NCBI GenBank assembly: GCA_028692255.1
Contig: JAQUXS010000008.1
Span: 1 to 49,635 of the forward strand
Origin: Clostridium sp.
GTDB taxonomy: Bacteria; Bacillota; Clostridia; Clostridiales; Clostridiaceae
Reading direction: 5' to 3'
DNA: 49,635 nt
Made by a program: the position numbers and the translations under genes. How positions within the stretch are numbered: position 1 is the first letter of the stretch; every line of letters starts with the position of its first letter. The notes below the pieces were generated by a model that was given only the letters and a program-made list of their open reading frames with translations, had not been told where the DNA came from and did not search any database. Shown in pieces: positions 1-6,035 of this stretch.

Positions 1-491
1 TAGTTGGAACAGCCAGTTATGGAGATTCAAGAAGTGATGTAGAAAAAGCATTTCCGCAGTACAATAATGTAAATAGTGGTTATCACTACAGCTTGGATAC
101 TACTAAATTAACAGATGGGAACCATACGTTAGTAATAAGGGAAACAGGAAATAATGGATCTCAGAATAGTATAAGTAGAGGAATAAATGTATGCAATAAA
201 GCAATAGGCTGCATAGATGCTCCAAGTGAAGGACAGAGTATAAGTGGAGTGAAGCAGGTATCAGGATGGCTTTTAGATGGAACAGGAGTAAGTAAAGTAG
301 AGGTACTAGTGGATGGAAATGTAGTTGGAACAGCCAGCTATGGAGATTCAAGAAATGATGTAGAGAAAGTATTTCCACAGTACAATAATGCAAATAGTGG
401 ATACCACTACAGTTTAGATACAACGAAGGTAACCAACGGAAACCATACATTAGTAATAAGAGAAACAGGAAATAATGGAATTCAAAATAGT
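1..491 (+). repeat. 321-nt (107-residue) tandem coding repeat
   Basis: The stretch starting at base 1 recurs at base 322 in the same frame with only scattered, often silent, differences, through the GNHTLVIRETGNNG segment (about 112-160 and 433-481). This gives a period of 321 nt. High nucleotide identity suggests recent duplication or gene conversion; more copies probably lie upstream of the window. Confidence 0.8.
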
Positions 492-524
492 GTAGGTGAA
501 AGAAACTTTAACGTGAATAACTAA
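1..524 (+). CDS. Repeat-containing surface-type protein, C-terminal end (5' truncated)
   Basis: The reading frame is open from the window edge (codons from base 3) to a TAA at 522-524, so only the C-terminal 173 or so residues are present and the start lies outside. The visible part is about one and a half copies of a roughly 107-residue unit. Each unit carries motifs like GWLLDGTGVSKVEVLVDG, GTASYGDSR, NSGYHYSLDTTK and GNHTLVIRETGNNG. The alternating hydrophobic and polar pattern and the GNHTL segment look like an Ig-like beta-sandwich repeat found in large secreted clostridial proteins, but I cannot name the family. No cell-wall sorting signal is present at the C-terminus. A strong terminator follows at 571. 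Confidence 0.7.
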   Translation, partial: VGTASYGDSRSDVEKAFPQYNNVNSGYHYSLDTTKLTDGNHTLVIRETGNNGSQNSISRGINVCNKAIGCIDAPSEGQSISGVKQVSGWLLDGTGVSKVEVLVDGNVVGTASYGDSRNDVEKVFPQYNNANSGYHYSLDTTKVTNGNHTLVIRETGNNGIQNSVGERNFNVNN

Positions 525-570
525 GTTGTAATAAAGTAGCTATAGGATGAAAATTGTAAAAATGTAAAAA

Positions 571-617
571 AAGAGACGGATTAAAATGAGAAATTTATTT
601 TAATCCGTCTCTTTTTT
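571..617 (+). terminator. Rho-independent terminator
   Basis: A perfect 16-bp stem (572-587 with 597-612) has a 9-nt loop and is followed by a run of T. It ends the repeat-protein transcript and isolates the small-gene cluster that follows. Confidence 0.93.
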
Positions 618-628
618 CTGCATACTGT

Positions 629-657
629 AACATACTTATTTAAAGCCGCATAAAATA
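629..657 (+). promoter_or_regulatory. Candidate sigma-K-type promoter
   Basis: AACA at 629-632 and CATAAAATA at 649-657 are separated by 16 nt. This matches the late mother-cell sigma-K pattern of Bacillus and Clostridium (HACM, 16-17 nt, CATANNNTA). It lies about 50 nt before the ATG at 707. The match is seen directly; activity is inferred. In an AT-rich genome chance matches occur, so confidence is moderate. Confidence 0.45.
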
Positions 658-706
658 AAGTATATAAACAAAAGCTTAGAAAAAATATTGGGGAAGTGAG
701 CGTAAA

Positions 707-1039
707 ATGTGTTCGGAATCAAAGGATATTACAAATTGCGGACTTTTTAGAGGGAAAAATAACAATATTTTATTAATTGTAATAGTCGTAATCTTTTTCA
801 TATGCTGCTGCTCTGGTAGTTCATGTGGAGGTAATAATGGCGGTGGATGCTTATGCGGTATTGGTGATCCATGCTGTAGAAGAAGACGAAGACGAAATGG
901 TGGGCTTGGAAGGGTGTCCATTGTTTGGGTAATTGTTATACTTGCAATGCTTGCTGGAGGTAATAGAAATACGAATACAAATATAATTAATCTTGACACA
1001 GATGATCCTAGTGATATAGGTACTACTACAGATTATTAA
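707..1039 (+). CDS. Small Cys/Gly-rich double-membrane-segment protein
   Basis: This 110-residue protein has no recognised family. It has a hydrophobic segment at about residues 21-35, then a Cys- and Gly-rich stretch (CCCSGSSCGGNNGGGCLCG), a run of six Arg (residues 58-63), a second hydrophobic segment near 69-84 and a polar Asp/Thr-rich tail. It is first in a run of small Cys-rich genes and stands behind a sigma-K-like promoter. Composition (Cys, Gly, hydrophobic blocks) resembles spore-surface or coat-associated small proteins, but that role is inference. The start ATG has a GGGGAAGTGA ribosome site about 10 nt upstream. The next gene follows after 35 nt. Confidence 0.6.
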   Translation: MCSESKDITNCGLFRGKNNNILLIVIVVIFFICCCSGSSCGGNNGGGCLCGIGDPCCRRRRRRNGGLGRVSIVWVIVILAMLAGGNRNTNTNIINLDTDDPSDIGTTTDY

Positions 1040-1074
1040 ATTAAAATTATGATATTGTTTGGAAGGTGGATTAG

Positions 1075-1278
1075 ATGTTTTCATGTTGTTTTACACCTAA
1101 TAAAAGTCAAAATTGCTGCTGTAATTTGAGGCAGCTTACCATATTGATATTAATTCTTTTACAATTTGGACATAAAGATTGTACATTAGATGGAAGTAAA
1201 AATGAGGAGCTTGTAGATAATGGCGTATTATTTATAATAACGATTTTCTATTTATGCAAAGGTAATTGTTGTAAATAA
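1075..1278 (+). CDS. Cys-rich two-hydrophobic-segment peptide, family A copy 1
   Basis: A 67-residue member of a three-copy family in this window (others at 2583 and 3183). Shared features in order are a CCC cluster, the hydrophobic segment LTILILILLQF, a variable polar linker, then (L/I)VDNG-LFII---FYL and a terminal Cys pair. The invariant VDN/IDN before the second segment and the LQF end of the first make the relationship clear. The function is unknown. Cysteines flank both hydrophobic segments, which would allow disulfide or metal cross-linking at a membrane or spore surface (inference). GGAAGGTGGA precedes the ATG. Confidence 0.65.
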   Translation: MFSCCFTPNKSQNCCCNLRQLTILILILLQFGHKDCTLDGSKNEELVDNGVLFIITIFYLCKGNCCK

Positions 1279-1296
1279 AATGCTTTTTTACACTGC

Positions 1297-1317
1297 AGGG
1301 GGTAAAAAAACCCTTTT
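1297..1317 (+). terminator. Weak intercistronic hairpin (attenuator candidate)
   Basis: GGGT (1300-1303) pairs with ACCC (1310-1313), and the stem can extend to 7 bp with G-U pairs into the T run that follows. It lies between the family A peptide and the helical protein. The same position holds a stronger hairpin in the other A modules, so it may lower expression of the second gene. Confidence 0.3.
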
Positions 1318-1334
1318 AAAAAAGAGGTGATATT

Positions 1335-1664
1335 ATGCTTGAAGGTGATGAAGAGTTATTAGAAGGTGAAGAGGTTATGGAAGGTAAAAATGGAAACTTT
1401 GGTAACATGGATTTTTCTAGCATCGCAGGAATGTTTAAGGACATGGATATGAGTCAAATTATGAATTTACTTGGATCTTTTGATATGAGTAGACTTTCGT
1501 CTCTTTTCGGTTCTGGTGGAGTCAATTCTGAAGGAAATGTGGCTTCAAGCATAGGAAAAGAATATGAAGTTTTAAGTGCTTTAAAGCCTATGGTTAATTC
1601 ACAGCAATCAGACATTATAGATGTTATACTTCAAATTTATACAATAAGTAAGATTTTAAGGTAA
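1335..1664 (+). CDS. Small acidic helical protein, family B copy 1
   Basis: A 109-residue protein, acidic at the N-terminus, then amphipathic repeats with the pattern (D)MSxIxxLLGSxD, twice. Its C-terminal 45 residues (LSALKPMVNSQQSDIIDVILQIYTISK) align with the end of the protein at 2209 (INSIKTIVNSDKAELISILIEAYGLSR), which makes them paralogues. No membrane segment or Cys is present, so unlike its neighbours it should be soluble. AAGAGGTGA lies 6 nt before the ATG, the same ribosome site as in copy 3 at 2899. The function is unknown; pairing with the family A peptides suggests a partner or scaffold role. Confidence 0.6.
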   Translation: MLEGDEELLEGEEVMEGKNGNFGNMDFSSIAGMFKDMDMSQIMNLLGSFDMSRLSSLFGSGGVNSEGNVASSIGKEYEVLSALKPMVNSQQSDIIDVILQIYTISKILR

Positions 1665-1695
1665 AAGGTGCATAAAAAATTATGCACCTTTTTTT
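1664..1695 (+). terminator. Rho-independent terminator
   Basis: A 12-bp perfect stem (1664-1675 with 1680-1691) has an AAAA loop and a T tail, and overlaps the last base of the stop codon at 1664. It closes the 707-1664 transcript. Confidence 0.92.
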
Positions 1696-1772
1696 AAACA
1701 AAATAGGAAAATAAGAATAATATATAATGTAAAATTAAAATTTGATTTTGCAGGGAAAGGAGGCTTTTAATT

Positions 1773-2183
1773 GTGAATTTTATGGATTTAATGAGTGGGG
1801 GGTCTTCCAAAGGTTCAAAATTACTTGTTTGGGGATTGATTATATTTGTTATCTTTGGGTTTGGAAAAGGTAAAAAATTATATAATAATTTTAATTTCGA
1901 TGTTGGAGAGAAAAAAGAAGATACAGGAAATAGTGATGATTTTTCTTTTAAACATGTGCATAGACATGAACATCAAGAGGAAAGAAAGCACAGAACAACA
2001 ACTAGTGAAAATAAAAATTTTATGAATTTTAAAGGGATGGGAGGAAATAAAGGATTTGGAAAAATTTTAGGCGGAAATGGAATTTTCATACTCGTTATAG
2101 TTGCAATTTTATTCCTATGTAAAGATAAAAAAAGAAGACATCATCTGAGGAATGTGAACAATAATTTTTTGTTTATCAATTAA
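1773..2183 (+). CDS. Gly/His-rich protein with two terminal hydrophobic segments
   Basis: A 136-residue protein starting at GTG 1773, with GGAAAGGAGG about 9 nt upstream. A hydrophobic segment (LLVWGLIIFVIFGFG, residues 17-31) is followed by a long charged middle with a His cluster (HVHRHEHQ) and then Gly-rich GMGGNKGFGKILGGNG. The second hydrophobic segment IFILVIVAILFLCK resembles the second segment of the family A peptides. The family is not recognised. The His cluster could bind metal (inference). The next gene follows after 25 nt, so the two are probably cotranscribed. Confidence 0.55.
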   Translation: MNFMDLMSGGSSKGSKLLVWGLIIFVIFGFGKGKKLYNNFNFDVGEKKEDTGNSDDFSFKHVHRHEHQEERKHRTTTSENKNFMNFKGMGGNKGFGKILGGNGIFILVIVAILFLCKDKKRRHHLRNVNNNFLFIN

Positions 2184-2208
2184 ATAGAATAGGGAGGAGT
2201 AGGATAAT

Positions 2209-2481
2209 ATGGCTGCACACAAAAAACATCATCATGTTCAGAATGAACAACCTGCAGATAATTTTCCAATTAACTTTGAAAATATTATTAAAACAATGGG
2301 CAGTGTAAATCTAGGTGAAATTGCTTCAATACTTGATAGTATGGGAAGCAAAACAGGTGAAAATAAAACAAGAGCGGATATAATAAATTCAATAAAAACC
2401 ATTGTGAATTCAGATAAAGCGGAGCTTATAAGTATATTAATAGAGGCATATGGATTAAGCAGATCAAATCAAAAAAAATAA
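2209..2481 (+). CDS. Small helical protein, family B copy 2
   Basis: A 90-residue soluble protein with a His-rich start (KKHHHV), then FENIIKTMGSVNLGEIASILDSMGSK and a C-terminal block shared with the protein at 1335. A short helical unit with NL/DM-x-x-(I)-x-x-(I)LxS recurs within it. GGGAGGAG lies at good spacing before the ATG. It pairs with the upstream membrane protein as the second gene of a two-gene unit, the same order as in the 1075-1664 pair. The function is unknown. Confidence 0.6.
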   Translation: MAAHKKHHHVQNEQPADNFPINFENIIKTMGSVNLGEIASILDSMGSKTGENKTRADIINSIKTIVNSDKAELISILIEAYGLSRSNQKK

Positions 2482-2582
2482 CATAAAGTTATACACAAGT
2501 TTTTAGAAAATGAATAATATATAGTATAAACAAATGATGGAAAATATGATACGAAGCATTATTAGCCAGAGGAGGGTTATTA

Positions 2583-2843
2583 ATGAGCAGAAAATGTGAA
2601 TGTGATTTTACCCCAGCATATCCTACTGCAGGATTTATGGGAAACAAAGGTTGTTGCTGCAGTTTACCTACTTTAATAATATTAATATTAATAATACTTC
2701 AATTCTCAAAGAAATGTAGGACGTCATCAAGTTCAGATGAATCAAGTCATTGTGGTGGAAAACTTGTCGACAACAGCATATTATTTATAATTGCTTTGTT
2801 CTACCTTTCCTGCTGCAATCCATGCAAAAATTTAGGATGTTAA
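2583..2843 (+). CDS. Cys-rich two-hydrophobic-segment peptide, family A copy 2
   Basis: An 86-residue paralogue of the peptides at 1075 and 3183. It has a longer N-terminal region (CECDFTPAYPTAGF), then CCCSLPTLIILILIILQFSKK, a Ser-rich linker, LVDNSILFIIALFYLSCCN and a terminal CK-C. GGAGGG precedes the ATG at 2583. It is closest to the copy at 3183: the last 12 residues are nearly identical (SCCNPCKNLGC against SCCNPCKTLSC) and the following hairpin is the same. This suggests tandem duplication. Confidence 0.65.
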   Translation: MSRKCECDFTPAYPTAGFMGNKGCCCSLPTLIILILIILQFSKKCRTSSSSDESSHCGGKLVDNSILFIIALFYLSCCNPCKNLGC

Positions 2844-2854
2844 AATTTTGTATT

Positions 2855-2880
2855 AAAAGGAGGGCTTAATGCCCTCTTTT
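2855..2880 (+). terminator. Hairpin burying a perfect ribosome site and an ATG
   Basis: GAGGGC (2860-2865) pairs with GCCCTC (2871-2876), with an extra A/T stem and T run, which looks like a terminator. Its left arm reads AAAAGGAGGG, an ideal ribosome site, and an ATG at 2869 lies in the loop in frame with the next gene. It could therefore attenuate transcription or hide an alternative start. The same element recurs at 3403. Confidence 0.6.
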
Positions 2881-2898
2881 AAATCAAGAGGTGATTTT

Positions 2899-3114
2899 AT
2901 GGCAAAAGGCGAATTAGATCCTACTGAAGTACAAAAAATGCTTAATAATCTTGATATGAAAAAAGTAAAATCTTCTATGAAAAATGCAAATGTAGATGTA
3001 GATCAATTGCAAGACACAATAAAAAATATAGATTTAAAAAAACTTACTCAAATTATTAATGCAGTTAATTCAATGCAAAAGTTAAAAAGTAAATCACAAA
3101 ATCATCATAAATGA
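2899..3114 (+). CDS. Small helical protein, family B copy 3
   Basis: A 71-residue Lys-rich helical protein with DMKKVKSSMKNANVDVDQ and IDLKKLTQIINAVNSMQ, the same NL/DM/ID-L-x-x-(I/L) rhythm as the proteins at 1335 and 2209. I chose ATG 2899 because AGAGGTGA stands 6 nt before it, as at 1335. An in-frame ATG at 2869 would add ten residues but lies inside the preceding hairpin. No Cys or membrane segment is present. The function is unknown. Confidence 0.6.
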   Translation: MAKGELDPTEVQKMLNNLDMKKVKSSMKNANVDVDQLQDTIKNIDLKKLTQIINAVNSMQKLKSKSQNHHK

Positions 3115-3182
3115 ATAAAATGTAATGTAAGCAAAAGATAAAAAAATACATTTGACCATAGCCCAAGAAAGGGGGGGTATAT

Positions 3183-3404
3183 ATGTGTAAAAGACATGAA
3201 CCAGTAGTTATGCCAAGACCAATAGTACCAGCTCTTAACAATGGATGCTGCTGCAGTTTGCCAGCTATAGTGATACTAATATTGATAATTCTTCAATTCT
3301 CCAAAAAGGGAGGACACGTAGGAAAAATCGATAACGGTATATTGTTTATAGTTGCATTATTCTATCTTTCCTGCTGTAATCCATGCAAAACATTATCTTG
3401 TTAA
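3183..3404 (+). CDS. Cys-rich two-hydrophobic-segment peptide, family A copy 3
   Basis: A 73-residue paralogue of the peptides at 1075 and 2583, with CCCSLPAIVILILIILQFSKK, a short Gly-rich linker, KIDNGILFIVALFYLSCC and a terminal CK-C. A very G-rich ribosome site (GGGGGGG) lies 7 nt before the ATG. Unlike the other copies it is not followed by a family B gene, only by the shared hairpin and then a HAD gene in a separate context. This copy looks like a duplication that did not carry, or lost, its partner. Confidence 0.65.
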   Translation: MCKRHEPVVMPRPIVPALNNGCCCSLPAIVILILIILQFSKKGGHVGKIDNGILFIVALFYLSCCNPCKTLSC

Positions 3405-3429
3405 AAGGAGGGCAAATGCCCTCTTTTTT
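3403..3429 (+). terminator. Terminator, second copy of the 2855 hairpin
   Basis: GAGGGC (3408-3413) pairs with GCCCTC (3418-3423) across an AAAT loop, followed by T6. The sequence from the stop codon through the ATGCCCTCTTTT is shared with 2841-2880. Here the ATG leads only to a 13-codon dead end, so the element probably acts as a plain terminator. Confidence 0.8.
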
Positions 3430-3504
3430 GATTCACTTTTTGTATAAATTAATGTAAAATATAAAATATAAAACACAAGCAAAAGATTATTAGGAGGAAA
3501 TGAT

Positions 3505-4167
3505 TTGTTAGAAGCAGTTATATTTGATATGGATGGGGTCTTAGTTGACAGTGAACCAGAGCATTTAAAGGTTAGCAAATTACTTTATAAAGATTTGAAA
3601 ATTAAATTTGATATTGATGAAAATAATAAATTTATAGGTTCAAATTCTAATTATAAATGGGGATACTTAAAAGAACATTATGATTTAAAACAGCCTATTG
3701 AAGAATTAATACAAATGGCAACAGATACATATTACAATCATATAAATTCCGATGAGGTTACTTTAAAGGCAATGCCTGGAGTTACAGAACTTGTAAAAAA
3801 TTTAAGCGATAGTGGTTATAAAATTGCAGTTGGCTCTTCTTCAAGTCTCAATGCTATAGAAGCTACTTTAAAGGCAATTAAATTAGACAAGTATCTAAAG
3901 GTTATTGCATCAGGTCAATTTGTAGAACACGGTAAACCTTATCCGGATACATTTTTATTAGCAGCAAAAAAGCTCAATGTAAATCCTAAAAATTGTCTTG
4001 TTATTGAAGATTCCCATAATGGAGTTATAGCAGCAGGAAGGGCAGATATGAAATGCATTGGATATAACAGCCCAAATTCACATAATCAAGATATATCTAT
4101 GGCAGATATGGTGATTGATGACTTTAATCAAATAACTATTGAAGATATAAAAAAGCTCTTTAATTAA
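3505..4167 (+). CDS. HAD-superfamily phosphatase / beta-phosphoglucomutase-like
   Basis: A 220-residue protein of the beta-phosphoglucomutase/phosphatase subfamily of HAD hydrolases. Motif I is DMDGVLVDSE at residues 8-17 with the nucleophile and acid Asp. Motif II is the SSSS stretch near residue 112, the motif III Lys is in GKPYPDTF, and motif IV is VIEDSHNG. The helical cap follows motif I (about 18-85). Such enzymes dephosphorylate sugar phosphates or related metabolites in the cytosol; the substrate cannot be told. The TTG start at 3505 has AGGAGG 7 nt upstream. It is monocistronic between two terminators. Confidence 0.85.
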   Translation: MLEAVIFDMDGVLVDSEPEHLKVSKLLYKDLKIKFDIDENNKFIGSNSNYKWGYLKEHYDLKQPIEELIQMATDTYYNHINSDEVTLKAMPGVTELVKNLSDSGYKIAVGSSSSLNAIEATLKAIKLDKYLKVIASGQFVEHGKPYPDTFLLAAKKLNVNPKNCLVIEDSHNGVIAAGRADMKCIGYNSPNSHNQDISMADMVIDDFNQITIEDIKKLFN

Positions 4168-4168
4168 T

Positions 4169-4218
4169 AAAATAGTGTCAAGCTAATGGATTATAAGTAA
4201 TTAGCTGACACTATTTTT
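4169..4218. terminator. Bidirectional terminator
   Basis: A long stem (about 4169-4186 with 4200-4216, one bulged A) has T runs on both sides. It lies between the convergent HAD gene and the minus-strand MutS-like gene. Confidence 0.88.
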
Positions 4219-4221
4219 AAT

Positions 4222-6018
4222 TTAAATGTTTATTCCAATCATTTTCATAAGATATCTTGCATTAGTTGTATTAGAACGTCCACTTCTTAATGTATAATCA
4301 AAATGTATTTTATTATCTAAATAATCTTCTTTAAAGTGATAATTCTTAATTTTATTTTTATAATCATTTTCAAGATCACATAGTTCAAAATCATGTGTGG
4401 ATATAAGGCCGCAGCACCAAGGCTTGCTAAGTTCTTTAAGTACTGTTTTTGCACCTATTATTCTGTCCTTAGAATTTGTACCCCTAAAAATTTCATCTAT
4501 TAAAAAAAGTGTTGGCTTTTTATTTGGAAGAAAATCTAATATGCTTTTAATTCTTGTAAGTTCAACATAAAAAGTTGACAAACCTTCGCTTAGGTTATCA
4601 TTAATACGCATAGATGTAAAAATACTGAAAATAGAACAATCCATACTTTTAGCACAAACAGGAGCTCCAATATAGGCAAGAATAAGATTTATACCTATAG
4701 TTCTTAGAAAAGTCGTTTTACCTGACATGTTTGAGCCAGTAATAATAAATACATTATTGTTAAAATCAATATTATTATAAATTCTTGTTTTGGAAGAAAT
4801 AAGAGGATGACCAATACCATCAGCTCTAATTATATTGTTGCTATCAGAAATTTTTGGGTAACACACATTGGAGTTTAAGTGGGTTATTACTGCTAAACTG
4901 GATAGTACTTCAAATTCTGCAGCGGTATCTATATATTTATTTATTAAATCTCCATATTGATCCTTCCATTTTTTTAGTGAAATATAACATCTAATATCCC
5001 AAAATACAGTTAAGTTAAATATAAAATATAACAGAAAGTTGGTCCTTAAATTTATTAAGCTTATTATTGTATCAAGTCTATTTAAAGCATGGGATGATTT
5101 ACCACCAACAAATAGGGTAGACTGTAATTCAATTAAATAAGAATCAGTAAATTTTTCTTTTTCGATTAATTTCAGTATATTTTCATAGGCAGAAAAGCTA
5201 CTACCAAGTATTTCCATTGAATTTAAAAGAGGTAAAACTTTTAAGTAGCCTATAACATTTACTAACAAGTGAATTAATAACATTAAAAAAAGTGCATAAT
5301 GCAAAAAACGAAATTTAAATGTAAAAGTGCATATGAATACTGCTGCAGTAACAAATGGTATGAATTTTACCACTTGTTCTTTAAAAGAATCAAAAAGCTT
5401 ATCGTCAAACTCATCAATATATTGTAAGATTTTTGATGTATTACTTGAAGTTTTTTCATTATCCATGCCTTCTAGTTCAAGCTGCTCACAAAAGGTTACT
5501 TTTTTAGAAAGTTCCTTTACTGCATTTTGTCTTTTTAATATAATATCCTTATTAAAATCTGGCTTTTTTAGAAGATTTGTGAGTTTTCTTCTCCCAAAGA
5601 AAGTCTTAGTAGTGTTTATGAGTTGGAAAAGAGAATTTTTACCAAACAAATCTAAGTCCCTTGAATATGAATGTTCAATATCTGTATTTTCATCACCTGT
5701 GTCTTCAAAATCCTTAAATGTTCCATCTATTCTTTTTATGTATTTTTCATTTATATCAAGTAATTTGTTGATTCTTTTAAGTTTTATGGATAATAAAATG
5801 TGTTTAAATAAAAAATATATAAAGAGAAAAAATGTAAAGACAATTCCTATAAGGGTAAGTACATTTGGTGAACCTTTTATAAGAAGAAAAGCGAATATTA
5901 AAACTGCCATAAAAGATATAAATCTTAAGTTGCTGAAATTATTACAACTGTTCTCAAGTGTACTTTTGCTTTTCTCAAGATAGAGTTTTCGTTTCATAAA
6001 TTCATTGCCTTTTTCCAT
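4222..6018 (-). CDS. Membrane-anchored MutS-family ATPase
   Basis: A 598-residue protein with a MutS core and ATPase domain. Walker A is TGSNMSGKTTFLRT near residue 430, Walker B is LFLIDEIFRGTN near 502, and there is a STHDFELCDL switch His. The N-terminal mismatch-recognition domains of MutS are absent. Instead there are two hydrophobic segments near 33-75 and two near 218-262, interrupting the helical region. This resembles the clostridial and Bacteroides MutS-like membrane proteins annotated as MutS domain V proteins, whose role is not known. It is not the canonical mutS of the mutSL pair. AAGGAGG precedes the ATG. It is 17 nt downstream of the RusA-like gene and very probably cotranscribed. 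Confidence 0.75.
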   Translation of the reverse strand: MEKGNEFMKRKLYLEKSKSTLENSCNNFSNLRFISFMAVLIFAFLLIKGSPNVLTLIGIVFTFFLFIYFLFKHILLSIKLKRINKLLDINEKYIKRIDGTFKDFEDTGDENTDIEHSYSRDLDLFGKNSLFQLINTTKTFFGRRKLTNLLKKPDFNKDIILKRQNAVKELSKKVTFCEQLELEGMDNEKTSSNTSKILQYIDEFDDKLFDSFKEQVVKFIPFVTAAVFICTFTFKFRFLHYALFLMLLIHLLVNVIGYLKVLPLLNSMEILGSSFSAYENILKLIEKEKFTDSYLIELQSTLFVGGKSSHALNRLDTIISLINLRTNFLLYFIFNLTVFWDIRCYISLKKWKDQYGDLINKYIDTAAEFEVLSSLAVITHLNSNVCYPKISDSNNIIRADGIGHPLISSKTRIYNNIDFNNNVFIITGSNMSGKTTFLRTIGINLILAYIGAPVCAKSMDCSIFSIFTSMRINDNLSEGLSTFYVELTRIKSILDFLPNKKPTLFLIDEIFRGTNSKDRIIGAKTVLKELSKPWCCGLISTHDFELCDLENDYKNKIKNYHFKEDYLDNKIHFDYTLRSGRSNTTNARYLMKMIGINI

Positions 6019-6035
6019 TTGAACACCTCCTTAAA

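Noticed and set aside
103-450. Long minus-strand frame opposite the repeat protein
   Set aside because: It is a shadow of the plus-strand repeats, with a Leu/His-rich composition typical of antisense frames and no ribosome site.
1716-2521. AATAATATA boxes at 1716 and 2513 as further sigma-K promoters
   Set aside because: Both miss the leading C and have spacings of 15-17 nt to weak -35 boxes; such AT-rich strings are too common here to count.
3157-3165. CATAGCCCA before the third family A peptide as a sigma-K -10 box
   Set aside because: It lacks the final TA and has no HACM at the right distance.
3416-3457. 13-codon frame starting in the hairpin after the third family A peptide
   Set aside because: It has an ideal ribosome site, but that lies in the stem of a strong terminator and the peptide has no conserved content beyond its first four codons. 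Treated as a by-product of the duplicated hairpin.
5327-5983. 218-codon plus-strand frame inside the MutS-like gene
   Set aside because: The opposite strand carries the clear ATPase protein; the plus frame is Ser/Phe/Leu-rich as expected for an antisense shadow.
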